Source of the DNA: Phialophora verrucosa
Lineage: Eukaryota; Ascomycota; Eurotiomycetes; Chaetothyriales; Herpotrichiellaceae
NCBI GenBank assembly: GCA_002099365.1
Contig: MSED01000008.1
Coordinates: 682,001-746,000, forward strand
Reading direction: 5' to 3'
Length of the DNA stretch: 64,000 nucleotides
Part shown: positions 54,259-64,000 of the stretch, one piece after another
Layout of the letters: each line of letters starts with the position of its first letter
Numbering within the stretch: position 1 is the first letter of the stretch
The notes under the pieces: generated by a model
Database searches by the model: none
Told to the model about the DNA's origin: nothing
What the model saw: the letters and a program-made list of their open reading frames with translations, nothing else
Made by a program: the position numbers and the translations under genes

Positions 54259-54837
54259 ATGAAGATCTTCTCGTCATCATACACGTTCGACTACTCGTGG
54301 GAAGAGGTCAGCACGAACAACTGGCGGAAATACTGCCCTTGGAACGAGAAAGCACCTCATGTTCTGGCTGTCGATACCGTCTCTCGCCACGTGGATTCGC
54401 AGACAGGCATCCTGCGCACTGAGCGTCTTATCACATGCCAACAAAACGCCCCGAAATGGATTTTGAACATAATGGGTGGCGAGACCACTAGTTACGTCTA
54501 TGAGGTATCATATGTCGACCCGGCTTCGCAAAAGGTCACCATGTGCAGCACAAACCTGACCTGGTCCAACCTCTTGGAATGCCGTGAGACTGTTGTCTAC
54601 CAGCCCTCCTCGATAAGTCCACAAGAGAAGACGGAATTCAAGCAGCAAGCCAAGATTGTGGCACTGTGTGGCGGATGGCAAAAGATACGGACCAAGATCG
54701 AAGAAGCCAGTGTTGAACGGTTTCGGGAGAACGCCGCTCGAGGTCGTGAAGGCTTCGAGATGGTCCTGGAAACGTCGAGGAGAGTTTTTGGTGAAGAACG
54801 ACAGAGGTTAAAGGCAGGTCTGCCACTCGGCCTATGA
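54259..54837 (+). CDS. PRELI/MSF1-domain protein, Ups2-like lipid transfer protein
   Basis: Mitochondrial intermembrane-space phospholipid transfer protein, single exon, 192 aa. The whole protein is one PRELI domain: MKIFSSSYTFDYSWEEVSTN is followed by NWRKYCPWNEKAPHVLAVDT, then LRTERLITCQQNAPKWILNI, SYVYEVSYVDPASQKVTMCS and TNLTWSNLLECRETVVYQP. The start MKIFSSSYTFDYSW and the PKWI segment are closer to yeast Ups2 (phosphatidylserine transfer with Mdm35) than to Ups1 (phosphatidic acid). The C-terminal helix (about 140-185) is charged. There is no presequence, as expected for import by Mdm35 trapping. ECT1, another phosphatidylethanolamine-related gene, lies 14 kb away but is not linked in an operon-like way. 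Confidence 0.92.
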   Translation: MKIFSSSYTFDYSWEEVSTNNWRKYCPWNEKAPHVLAVDTVSRHVDSQTGILRTERLITCQQNAPKWILNIMGGETTSYVYEVSYVDPASQKVTMCSTNLTWSNLLECRETVVYQPSSISPQEKTEFKQQAKIVALCGGWQKIRTKIEEASVERFRENAARGREGFEMVLETSRRVFGEERQRLKAGLPLGL

Positions 54838-56298
54838 TGCAACATGGGGTTATGGCTTTGTTAGCCCTTTTTTGGCTTTCTCGACTTAGCGATAGCATCG
54901 AACGCTTCAACGTTACTACGACTCCTCGACGCGGCTAGATCTTGGATTGGCGTTCTGCAACAAGACTGCGAGTGTGGCACCCGTCGACCCTTTTAGATGT
55001 GATACAAGATAGACTGGGTCGTGGAAAAGTGCAGCCTACGCATTGTGTTTAAGCGCGGAGTTTGGGAAAAGGGGCATCATTCGATGGCTCTCTCGGATTA
55101 TTACTGGTCGGCGACTTCAGCGCTCTTTAGCATCACAAGATACCACGATACATCAGATCTGCTATGCTGTTGGTAGACGGAAGATACTATTGTGGTGACA
55201 ATAGACACGTTCACACTTGGTCATGTTCAGAACTTTGAATGACTGTCTCTGCGTCCTTTTCTGCGATAGGGAGTAGCACGTCTCAATCCAACTCATCAGA
55301 ACCCATTGATGGGCACTTAATCGGCTGCAGATTGCATATCGCCTCCGGCACAAGGTCGAGCACCCGTGCATATTTAGCTGTCTTATCCACGAGGAGCTCC
55401 ATCTCAGGATTCTATGTATGGCTACATCCTACCGAGTCCGTTGAGCTAGTTGGATTCCATCGTGTATTTGCAGAGTACGGAGTGCGTACTACGCTATAAA
55501 AGCTCAGCAATTCTTGGTGGTTCTAACTTCAAGACACGGAGATTATGTAGTAGTATCGGGTCGTAGAAGAGGCGGAGAATTTACCGTGGCGGCCATGGAA
55601 GGCGTGGCGCTTGCTGTCGCTTCTGTACCTACTTGTCTCTCACCAAATGCTAGCCTCTCGCCCTCTCGCAGCAGTTCTTGGAGGCGGTGACTGGATTGGA
55701 TACTCAGTACCAAGCTCACTGCAAGTGCCTGACTTTGAATTTTCCGCACACTGCAGCTAAAAAGTCGGGCTCGAAGCGACTGATCAATCACCTGGTTGAT
55801 GGAGCGGGTGATCACCGCCAGCCCCGGTTCGTCTCAAGCCCCATCAAGCTTCGAATCTGCGATCCACTGGCCTGTCCCTTTCCACCATCCCCGGCAATTC
55901 AACCTGACGAGACCAATCATGCCAGAGTCCTCGTGGGTTTGAACGTTTGAAGTGGCAACCTGGCAGCCCACCGCGTATGCAGTTTCCTCCCCAACTATCT
56001 CCCTACACAGTGCATGCCAGTGTGTTATCTTGATGGACGACGAGGCTTCGGTTTAATGCCAAACATGTCTTCGCGACCCTCTCACACTTGAGCTGGCGCG
56101 GAAGAACAAAGACGATATTCGTCCAAATTTCGCGTATTGAACAGCAGCGACTCCGATTGGTGGCCGACGAAGACCTGTCCCTGTCCCCTGTCCGTCTCCT
56201 GGCCTGTTCCTCGATTGTGCATGCGGCGCCCGCTCCTGCACTCATCACCTCGACACACTTCAGCCGCGTCTCCCAGTTCACCACCCGCGATGTGAGGG
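54838..56298. other. Intergenic, 1.46 kb
   Basis: Between two plus-strand genes. Short frames on both strands without features. An AGTACGGAGTGCGTACT imperfect palindrome is at 55474-55490. Confidence 0.5.
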
Positions 56299-59073
56299 AT
56301 GGACTATCACAACGGTATTGCATCTGCCGGACATCCATACGACTACTCTTTCGACCACTCCTTGACCGCTGAGCCAGACATCAGTCCTCCGCAGACCAGC
56401 TTCGCGCAATTATCACCGCTGTCCTCCCTCCCTGAGACGCCCTCGGAATCGGTGCAGGTGATCTCCTCGCTGATCGACTCCTTAAGCAAAATATCTGCAT
56501 CGACCTATGTCGGACAAGACCCCGCCGCGGAGACAAATATCCATATCCCTACAGACGAATACAGTCGCTCCCCGTCGACCGAACCGCCCGATGCGGATGA
56601 TCTGGATAGGGAGCAGAACGACCCCCCTGTCGCCGATGAAAGCAGCGAGGGAGAGGCCGCCGCGCCGCCGGTGATCAAATACGCAAGAAGACCGCCGCCG
56701 TTGTCCAAGCGGTCGAGTCGTTCATTCATCCGCTCTGTGAGCATGTCGTCACAGCCTGCTCTTGCAGCTCGAGAGTCTATACAAAGCCTCAAGTCGCGTG
56801 CCGAGTCGGACAGTGTTAGACTCCCAAGCGTTGAAAGACGAAACCGCTCGAGTGCCAGCTCTACCTTCTCATTTGTCAGTGGATTGAGTTCCACTCTCAA
56901 AAGGCAGACAGCCGAGTCCATCTACGATATGGCAACAACTCGACCTGCCCCTCCAAGGCGTGTTTCGTCAGACCGGCGGCGGAAGACTGAATCACTCTAC
57001 AGCATGGAACAGGAGAAAGAGAACAAATGGCCTACTCGCTCTCCGTCAGTGGATGGCCATTCAAGCAGCAGTATCCATGTCGACCAAGGCCTGGCCGACG
57101 GTCCGACTGTCGCTGCTTTGCGACTGAGTAGAGGCGACCTGGGGTCTCACATGATTCCATCTCGGCGGTCGTCCCTACGGCACAGCGTTACAGGGATCTC
57201 AGACGGTTCCCAAGACCAGCACAACCGACATTCCTTCTCTGGTCGCGACCTGAAAGAACTCAACATTGATGCTGAGCTTATCGAAGGTGACAACTCAACC
57301 GTGAGACGGATCCGGGAACTCCAGGAAGCTCGGGAGAAGAGACAGAAAGAGTGGCGGCATGAGGCACGCAAGTCAGAACGAGCCTCAAAACGCCATACGA
57401 TTGCTACGCCCAAACTTTCTTCACAACGATCGAGTCCTTATCAGAGCTCGAGGCTTTCTGTCACAGAGGTAGTTGTCGAGTCGCCCGAGGTCGAAAGCCC
57501 GCTCGACTTGTCTGCCACTGTTACTCCATCCGACTTGGCCGATATGCCCGCTTTTGTGGCGGAGCCTCCAGAGGAAACGCAGGGTTTGCCTGTTCCTGCC
57601 AGGCCTGCCACATCCAGTCCACCCAGCGCGGCTCCGTCCCGGGGCAATAGCTTGTATCGGAATTCGGGCGCCCATGCCAAAAGGAATTCTGCCGGTTTCA
57701 CGATCAGGCAAGACCCGGCTTTAACAGAGATGAAGTCCATAACAGAAGAGGTTGAGGCGTTCCTCGGAGCGCCACGTTTTACGCAAAAGATTCGCCACCC
57801 TCGGACTGGTCGAACGATTGCCTTTTCCGAGGCTGGAGATCCCAATGGTTTCGTCGTTTTGTGCTGTGTTGGGATGGGCTTGACCCGATACCTCACAGCC
57901 TTCTACGATGAACTTGCCAGAACCCTACGCTTGAGGCTGATCACTCCGGACAGACCTGGGGTAGGTGCAAGCTCCCCGCTGCCAGAGTCTCAATGCACAC
58001 CGTTGAATTGGGTCGACGATGTGGCCGTCCTATGCAACTCGCTGGAGATCACCAGATTTTCTCTGCTGGCGCACTCTGCCGGTGTAATCTATGCTCTGGC
58101 GACCGCTCTGAAGATGCCTCAGTATGTACGCGGGCGCATTCATTTACTGGCACCTTGGATACCACCGTCGCAGATGCCAAAAGGAGCCGCCATAGGCCCA
58201 GATTCCCAGCCTATCGCTAACCTACCTTTCTCCCACAAAATCCTCAGCGTTCTACCGGCGCAAATACTCAAAGTCGCCAATTCGAGGTTCTTGACTGCAA
58301 CTAGCGCGTCCGTCGACACAAAACCCTTGAAGTCGAAGAAGAACAAACAAATTCAAATAGAGAGCCTGGAAGTGCATTTGGGTTATCCCGTCCACGACCT
58401 GAACGAGGATAACCCATTCAGAGACAAAATTCCAGAGTTTGAGCCGGAACGACCGTCGACCGGGACGCCGAATAGAGCACGCGGAATGTCCTGTTATCAA
58501 GCCAATAACGAATCGCTTGGAATACAGGGAGCGCCGGCGACAAATCCCCGGCAGACTCTCTCCTCCGCAAAGTCACCGCCCATGGCCTCTCGGCCAATGT
58601 CTCCTCGCTTGAGCCCAGAGGCACGTCAAGCACTCTACAATCAAACCCTCACCCACCGTATCTGGACTTTGGCCACTCTAAATGCAAATCCTGCCACTGA
58701 CTTGGTCGTCTGTCTCGAACGTCGTCGAGCAATTGGATTTCGATATCCGGAAGTGACCAGATCAGTTGTGATCCATCACGGAGCCAAGGATTCGCGCGTA
58801 CCGCTGGACAACGTGCGGTGGTTGCACAGTGTCATGAAGCGATGCGAATTGAGGGTCCTCGACGATGAGGGGCACGGTCTCATGGCGAGCGCCTCGGCGA
58901 TGGCGACCGTCCTTAGCGAGATTGCTAAGGAGTGGGAAGAATGGGAGAGGATCGCACAAAATAAAGAGAAGAGGAAGAGAAGTGATGCTGCATCTGCTTT
59001 CTCGAGAGGGAGGTCATTTCATAGTAGATTTGTGGATGCCTCATACCGAGAAGCTGCATCTCGCGATTCATGA
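56299..59073 (+). CDS. Large fungal alpha/beta-hydrolase-fold protein
   Basis: Single exon, 924 aa. About 480 residues of Ser/Arg/Pro-rich disordered N-terminus contain short basic-Ser patches (KRSSRSFIRSVSMSSQ, RRVSSDRRRKTESLYS) that look like kinase sites. A charged coiled segment (VRRIRELQEAREKRQKEWRHE) follows. The hydrolase fold starts at about 495: RKxRHPRTGRTIAFSEAGDP-like sequence, VLCCVGMGLTRYL and LITPDRPGVGASS. The nucleophile elbow AHSAG has Ser593. The acid is Asp831 (HGAKDSRVP) and the His is His859 (DDEGHGLM). An insertion of about 150 residues between strands (650-800) includes SKKNKQIQ and Pro/Ser-rich parts. The catalytic triad is complete, so it should be an active esterase or lipase-like enzyme of unknown substrate; the regulatory N-terminus is unusual. 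No signal peptide. Confidence 0.85.
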   Translation: MDYHNGIASAGHPYDYSFDHSLTAEPDISPPQTSFAQLSPLSSLPETPSESVQVISSLIDSLSKISASTYVGQDPAAETNIHIPTDEYSRSPSTEPPDADDLDREQNDPPVADESSEGEAAAPPVIKYARRPPPLSKRSSRSFIRSVSMSSQPALAARESIQSLKSRAESDSVRLPSVERRNRSSASSTFSFVSGLSSTLKRQTAESIYDMATTRPAPPRRVSSDRRRKTESLYSMEQEKENKWPTRSPSVDGHSSSSIHVDQGLADGPTVAALRLSRGDLGSHMIPSRRSSLRHSVTGISDGSQDQHNRHSFSGRDLKELNIDAELIEGDNSTVRRIRELQEAREKRQKEWRHEARKSERASKRHTIATPKLSSQRSSPYQSSRLSVTEVVVESPEVESPLDLSATVTPSDLADMPAFVAEPPEETQGLPVPARPATSSPPSAAPSRGNSLYRNSGAHAKRNSAGFTIRQDPALTEMKSITEEVEAFLGAPRFTQKIRHPRTGRTIAFSEAGDPNGFVVLCCVGMGLTRYLTAFYDELARTLRLRLITPDRPGVGASSPLPESQCTPLNWVDDVAVLCNSLEITRFSLLAHSAGVIYALATALKMPQYVRGRIHLLAPWIPPSQMPKGAAIGPDSQPIANLPFSHKILSVLPAQILKVANSRFLTATSASVDTKPLKSKKNKQIQIESLEVHLGYPVHDLNEDNPFRDKIPEFEPERPSTGTPNRARGMSCYQANNESLGIQGAPATNPRQTLSSAKSPPMASRPMSPRLSPEARQALYNQTLTHRIWTLATLNANPATDLVVCLERRRAIGFRYPEVTRSVVIHHGAKDSRVPLDNVRWLHSVMKRCELRVLDDEGHGLMASASAMATVLSEIAKEWEEWERIAQNKEKRKRSDAASAFSRGRSFHSRFVDASYREAASRDS

Positions 59074-59958
59074 GGAGTTGAACCGTCAAGAGTACACGCA
59101 GGATGCGATGCTCGGGCCTTCGATGATGTTGGATAGCCTCGTGCCATCTCTATCTCATACAGTTCGAGGCCGCATGGGGAACGCGTAACGAGTAGTGGAT
59201 TCGTATATATGCTCCTGGGCTAGCATAATAGCTCCTCGGAATGAATAATAATGTTGTAATCCTGTTTCCTTTGGGGCTTTTCAGGTTGGAAAGACGTCTG
59301 TGCATGCTTGAACTCTGCACCACCAGCACGTAGAAGGGCAAGACTGAGAATGCAGGACATCTTCTGAGTCCTCGGAGGTGGCCTGACCCGTCTCTTCCTA
59401 GGTTGAACAACAAGATAGGACGATGGGTCTACGGCGGCGAGATAGCTTTGGACAAAGCACGATGCCTACAGCCGACATACAGCGTCAAGAAATCATGATC
59501 GAATGAACTCGCTAGTTCAAATGCTGCGGCGAAGTGCAGTTCTGGAGAAGGGCCCAATTAGCGACCCGATGATGGACGAAAGAATGAAGATACAGTAGCA
59601 CGTGTTGTGACAAGCGTCCGTTTGGAGTCAGGAAAGCATGGCCGACCACGTTTCCCATCTGCAAAAATACAATATCTACCACACGGTATCGCTCTCAAAG
59701 AATCCACAACCTACAGCAGCTGCCCGTGTGCTTGTTGCCGATGGTCGAACTTTATCCATCCCTCTTTCGTTCGGTCGTTCCACTCCGCACGAAGAATCTC
59801 GCGCAAACCCCACAGACCCTCGCAGGCCCGGACGACGAGCGTCTTATACTTAAGCCTTGCTTGTTGAAAGCGCCCGATCCTCGACAAATGCTCAACATCG
59901 GCCTTGCATATCTGCTTCCTGTCGATCTGCTCGTCAAACCTCGCTTATAGCACGCACG
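59074..59958. other. Intergenic, 0.9 kb, with an upstream open frame
   Basis: Between two plus-strand genes. A 71-codon ATG frame (59638-59853) ends 105 bp before the next start. It has no recognised motif and may be an upstream ORF in the leader of the following gene. Confidence 0.45.
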
Positions 59959-61050
59959 ATGAGCAAGGTACCCGATGCCTGGGAGGACGAGTGGTCTGCT
60001 GCTGCCGACGACGTATGTGATTTCCTCTGTGCTCTCACCGTGGCTTAGCTGACTCGTACAGGGAAAGCTCACTCCCACAGAGTCTGCGGAACCAAAGAAA
60101 GTCTCATCCAAAGTGACCAAGGCCCAACGAAGGGCGCAGCAGGCTGAGTTCAATCGTCAACTTTGGGCCGAGGCGTATGGCTTTCCTGAGCATTGTTTCT
60201 GTCCTGATCTGTGCCACTGACGCAGAGCTATGCTTTATATAGTGAGGGCCCGAAAGAGGCCAATTACTTTCTCGAGTCTCGGAATGTCGTCCCCCTCCGG
60301 TCCGAGTTCAAGCCACCGCCAGTCCTGTTGTCGAGAAAGGGTCCGAGGAGCCAGCCCCGGTCAGCTCGTCCGCCTACTGCCGGCATCCAGGACTTACACC
60401 TCAGTAACGACAAAACCAACTCCGGCCAAGAGTCCTCTGAGGACGAAGATGATATCAAGGCTCGCGAACCCACCCTTGCCGAACGACAGGCGCAGGCAGC
60501 CAGGGAACGAGAAGAGAAACAGAAGAGATACGAAGAGCGCAGGAAAGAATTGTTCGGCACCTCGACTACCAGCACCACGTCCGCGTCCCAACAACAAAGC
60601 AATCATAATAGGTCAGGGAAATCTAGCCCGGCGAGCTTGACACCGCCCAGTTCGAGGTCCGTTACACCGAATCGTGCTCGAGGAGCTAGGGGTGGACGTC
60701 GTGGGGGAGCTGTGGGGGATTACACTACAGGTTCTCGAAATCAATTACGAGGTGATGCCCAGCAACGCGAACTATACGATCCTTCCTATGGCCCGAAATC
60801 GGATTCAACTTACGCTCAGCGCCGAGAGCGAGATGGTGGAAATTTGACGTCTAATCATGCTCCAGGACTCCCACAGGGTTATATACAGCAACCTGTCAGG
60901 GCACCAAAAGGCCCAGATGGCAGTGGTCGAGGAGGGTTTGGTTTCTCCAGGACGCCCAAGCTGGTGCAAGCCGCATCGCATAATAGCGGAAACTTAGAGA
61001 CGGTCAACGCGGAGGCTTCTATTCCCGATGGAACGCGTGTAATATCCTGA
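59959..61050 (+). CDS. SUZ-domain-like RNA-associated protein
   Basis: About 329 aa from three exons: 59959-60012, 60062-60174 and 60228-61050. The ATG at 59959 gives MSKVPDAWEDEWSAAADD, then GKLTPTESAEPKKVSSKVTK and AQRRAQQAEFNRQLWAEA. The third exon continues YALYSEGPKEANYFLESRNV and VPLRSEFKPPPVLLSRKGPR. A SUZ-like motif follows: TLAERQAQAAREREEKQKRY then EERRKELFG, the RNA-binding R-x(n)-RIFG-type pattern. After that comes a Ser/Asn/Gly-rich tail with RGARGGRRGG (RGG-like) and GSGRGGFGFSRTP. Most of the protein is disordered. The second intron (53 nt, donor GTATGG) has two adjacent acceptors (CAG and CAGAG); only the second keeps the frame. Role in mRNA binding is inferred from the SUZ and RGG-like features. 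Confidence 0.75.
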
Positions 61051-63016
61051 GCATCTGCGCCAACGCCACTGTCCGGACTCCGCAGGCGCCCTTGATACGG
61101 CTCTCACCACAATGTCTAGCTGCCCAGAATATCGCCCGGAACGGACGTAATCATCTCCTACAAGCTTCACGCGACCCCAGCTTTAGCCGTGTGACTATTC
61201 GGGCCTGCCCACAGTCTTCAGATGACGTCGACCGTCGCAGCCCACGGTAGCTCCAAGGGAATGAGTGATAAGCGTCAGCATCATGAAATGCACTCGGAGC
61301 TTCCGCCTTCGGAAACAGTCGGTAAAGTGGCATCCATCTCGACTGGAACAGGCAACCCGGGTTGGAGCGCCTGCCAGCCTTTTGGCGGTAGCAGCTCGAT
61401 CGAAACCGTTACATCACTCACTTCTGATTCTCAAAGATCTAAAATATTGCCGTCTGCCGCACGACTACAAGCCTGTTTCAGTCTTGTAATCTACCCTACT
61501 CCGGACCCCCAACCGACTCTGCAGGCAACGGCACAATCCTGGAGCGCCATGCCAAGTTAGGGTAGCTGCAAATGCTGCTTTACCTTCGACCAGGCTCTCA
61601 GATATGGCTCAATACTTCGGTTCCCCTTAAGTGACGACAGTATTACCTCCAGGATGCGAGCACGAAGGGAGTTATACGGTCTATGTGAAGCGGGAGAAGA
61701 GAACCACAAGGCCTACCTGTCTAACGCGCTCGGAACTGTTAGGCACAGGAAAGGCTGTGGATGTTGAGCAAGAGGACTACAATGAGTCGGTACTCGTGCG
61801 CATGCAACCATGCCCTCGGCGGATCCTGGGCCAGGTAGCTTCCCTCACCTCCGCTAAAGACCGATTTTGGCTCGAGGCCTTCACGCCATGGTCAGCCCAT
61901 GCATCTCAGCAACTGTGACAGGTGCCGATCTTAGCCGAGTGACTCTTCCCAAGTCTTGCCTTTCCAAACGCAAGAGACGTGATCCCTTTCTAAATCTTTC
62001 CGGAGTGGACCACCTTGTTCGAGATGGAGCTCCAACAGTGGGTGCGTGGGAGAAAGGTGCTAAGCTCGGCACAAATCGTCCAATCCCGCTCGGTCCAGTA
62101 CAAGCCTTCAGGTCTCCTGGTACGGAGTAAGCCTATCACGATTGGCACATCGGAACACTCGCCCGCCTTCATCAGACATTCGGTGCGGTCCGGCTGTACT
62201 TCCTTCCCCTCAAATAGGTCTAGGGGCGTGACACAAAGCTCAGGGCAAATCGGGCCGCAAAAGGTGTACTACGTGAAAGCTACAGGGGCTCTGCCCGATA
62301 CGGTCACATTTCACATGCTTGAAGCGGAGACTACACTTAAGACGTCGAGGATTCAATCACCGTGGCAGAAGCAAGTCCTACAACAGAGGCTCACGATTGG
62401 GAGCAATCTCATGACCATTCGTCCAGGGTGGGATGAAGAGAAGATCAACACCGAATCTAGGCGTGACCTGACACCAGAGCCGATGAATCAACGAGCAGAT
62501 GCTGGAGCCTTCGCCCCCGGGGCGGGCCAGACGACGTGGCATGCCTGCAGTCTCGCCGCTTGAGCTCGGCCTGCATTGACTGCACGGTGCGCAGGATTAA
62601 GCGACTGTCAAGCCCTATCAGCAGACCAGATCCCCCGTCCTGTGACGAGCGGCTATGGTCATCTCCACGCCTCTTCAGCCGTGAGACCTGTTTGGATTTG
62701 CTGGAAATGCGATCAACTCCGCTCAAGAGGGCTTCCAAGATGGATTGAAACCAAACTCTGCCCACAACGTGGTGCGTTTACACGAAGCCATTTGCAAACT
62801 CTGTCACACGACGGGATCCCAGAGTTCGGCGGCCTGATGGTTACACCCCACGACAGCAATCACCTCAAAGCTATATAAGCGGTGCCTTTCCTGTTCTCAG
62901 GGTTGAATCAAATTCCACAACAATCCTGTCGTCTCTCAATCACCAGCCTCAACTCAGCTTTCCGAATCACTTAGCAAACAACCCTCAAAACAAATCAAAC
63001 CTCCAAACCTTTCACA
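61051..63016. other. Intergenic, 2 kb
   Basis: No gene supported until the small Cys-rich gene at 63017. A 182-codon frame (62015-62563) has no family features or splice signals and its composition is unremarkable. It ends with the promoter and leader of the Cys-rich gene. TACGGAGTA is at 62121. Confidence 0.45.
62872..62878 (+). promoter_or_regulatory. TATA box of the Cys-rich microgene
   Basis: TATATAA at 62872-62878, 139 bp upstream of the ATG. The intervening leader is rich in C, A and T with almost no G (CTCTCAATCACCAGCC, CAAACAACCCTC, AAATCAAACCTCC), the classic look of a highly expressed fungal promoter and 5' UTR. Confidence 0.7.
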
Positions 63017-63143
63017 ATGGAGCCTCACTGCAGCACCTGTGGCCACGGCCCCTCTGGATGCAGCGGTTGCACTTGCTGCACGGTCAGTACTACCCTCAAC
63101 AGCGCGCAATATCATCCACTGACATGGAGATATGCAGCACTGA
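63017..63143 (+). CDS. Metallothionein-like Cys-rich micropeptide
   Basis: Probable 23-aa product from exons 63017-63082 and 63138-63143. The 55-nt intron has donor GTCAGT, a CTGAC branch site and a GCAG acceptor. Six Cys sit at residues 5, 8, 15, 18, 20 and 21 (CxxC, CxxC, CxC, CC), with His at 4, 10 and 23 and several Gly and Ser, and no bulky residues apart from Pro. Fungal metallothioneins of 22-26 residues (Neurospora, Podospora, Magnaporthe) have this size, Cys density and a small intron; they bind copper, zinc or cadmium in the cytosol. The ATG has a good context (TTCACAATGG), a CA/CT-rich leader and a TATA box. Without splicing the frame runs on to a stop at 63173-63175 with a 30-residue non-Cys tail, which is less likely. 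It is too short for most gene finders. Confidence 0.65.
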
Positions 63144-64000
63144 GAAACCAAGCAATACTTGATAGGTGTCAGTGACTGTCGATGGGGGGATATGAAACAT
63201 CAAATGAGTCCTGAGCGCGCAAGGAGAGTTGCCGAAGCAGCGGAATGCTGGCCAGCTATCCAGAGAAGCCAATGTTCATCTTGCAGAGTGTCATATCAAA
63301 CTGCAAGAAGGAAATCCCTAGTTAGCTGTTAGCCTGGCCTTCAGACCTACCGACACTCATTTACGTCTTTGAATCCTGCCGCTCTCTCCAGTGCTTTTGC
63401 CTACCGTCAGCCACCACCATCGACGCGGGTACATGTGTTGTCGCTGTGTTAGGACTCGCTGCTCACCTGCAACCCACCCAATGCCATCTGTCCGGCAGTC
63501 CCGGAATGTTTTGTCCACGTCCTGCAAGCCGGCTAAAGTCCTTGCGCGATGCGCAATGCACTCCTCTCGTCTACGTACGGCCGCCCGCCCGTCCGTACGT
63601 ACTCGAGATCGCCCTGCCCCTTCCCATTCATGCACACCAAGCTCGGCTTCTTTCATGGCATCACGCAAAGAGTTGCCGCGCCGCACCGCACCCTTCAAAA
63701 GTGTTTATTTTCCCATCGCCACGGAGCGGTAGTCCCCTCCTCTTGGCCCTCATACGCCTTATTGTGATGACATTCCCGGCCCCGGTCCAACCCATCGCAG
63801 TCCAAACTCAGACTTTTATGCAACTGTGTGGGAAGGGTGCGTCGCTGTGGATGTGCTCAATGGGAACCTTTTGGCTGCAGGTTCGAGCAGAGCGGACCGG
63901 GGGGATGTTCGGGCGCGCGAAGTAGGGATGTCTGCGTGTTTGTGTGCGTGTGACAACTGACTTCGGAGGGTAGTTGGGAAGTTTGAAGGATGGTCCGTCC
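63144..64000. other. Right-end intergenic sequence
   Basis: 857 bases after the Cys-rich gene. Overlapping frames on both strands (63357-63698 minus, 63446-63925 plus) show no motif; a plus-strand gene may begin beyond the window. Confidence 0.4.

Noticed and set aside
62015..62563. 182-codon plus-strand frame as a gene
   Set aside because: No domain, no conserved pattern, no promoter or splice context; one of many random frames in this GC-balanced DNA.
1..64000. CRISPR array, rRNA operon or provirus
   Set aside because: The tandem repeats found are microsatellites or minisatellites without spacers; no rRNA-like or reverse-transcriptase/integrase-like sequence was seen.

Overview
The window is nuclear DNA of a filamentous ascomycete (Pezizomycotina). 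Genes are interrupted by 44-80 nt introns with GTRNGT-type donors, CTRAC-like branch sites and YAG acceptors, and spacing is about one gene per 2-2.5 kb. The repertoire is typical of moulds: Zn2Cys6 regulators, a POT peptide transporter, SSU1, a GMC alcohol oxidase and a fungal-type complex I 21.3 kDa subunit. Eurotiomycetes (perhaps Chaetothyriales) is a guess from protein flavour only. No bacterial, viral or organellar DNA is evident. All exon structures below were assembled by hand from splice signals and reading-frame continuity.

Layout. 0-7.4 kb: enzyme-rich stretch with a cupin 3' end, a 3-hydroxyisobutyrate dehydrogenase-like enzyme, a zinc-free MDR oxidoreductase, a SnoaL/NTF2-like protein and a methyltransferase, possibly the edge of a catabolic or secondary-metabolism cluster. 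8.7-12.5 kb: divergent sulfite exporter (SSU1) and sulfite oxidase, a sulfite detoxification pair. 12.7-18 kb: an amidase-family protein that lacks two of its three catalytic residues, a small Zn2Cys6 factor and a proline racemase-family enzyme. 18.4-28.4 kb: Pop7/Rpp20-like RNase P/MRP subunit, VPS29, a Zn2Cys6 factor, a PTR2 peptide transporter and TFIIF beta. 29.4-31.5 kb: a five-exon alcohol-oxidase-like GMC enzyme ending in SRL. 32.4-35.1 kb: a dynamin/AIG1-like P-loop GTPase divergent from an unknown, probably membrane-associated protein. 36.3-44.4 kb: ER/Golgi glutaredoxin, a conserved unknown, ethanolamine-phosphate cytidylyltransferase convergent with complex I NUO-21.3, and a D-2-hydroxyacid dehydrogenase. 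46.5-61 kb: a Zn2Cys6 factor, a U1-type zinc-finger splicing protein, a Ups2-like PRELI protein, a large alpha/beta hydrolase and a SUZ-domain-like protein. 63 kb: a tiny Cys-rich gene that looks like a metallothionein, behind a clear TATA box.

Housekeeping genes (retromer, TFIIF, complex I, PE synthesis, PRELI, RNase P) are interspersed with accessory metabolism. Intergenic DNA holds simple repeats, a minisatellite, a candidate small inverted-repeat element and a recurring CGGAGTAC-type palindrome. The most interesting items are the metallothionein-like microgene, the degenerate amidase, the GTPase/unknown divergent pair and the sulfite pair.
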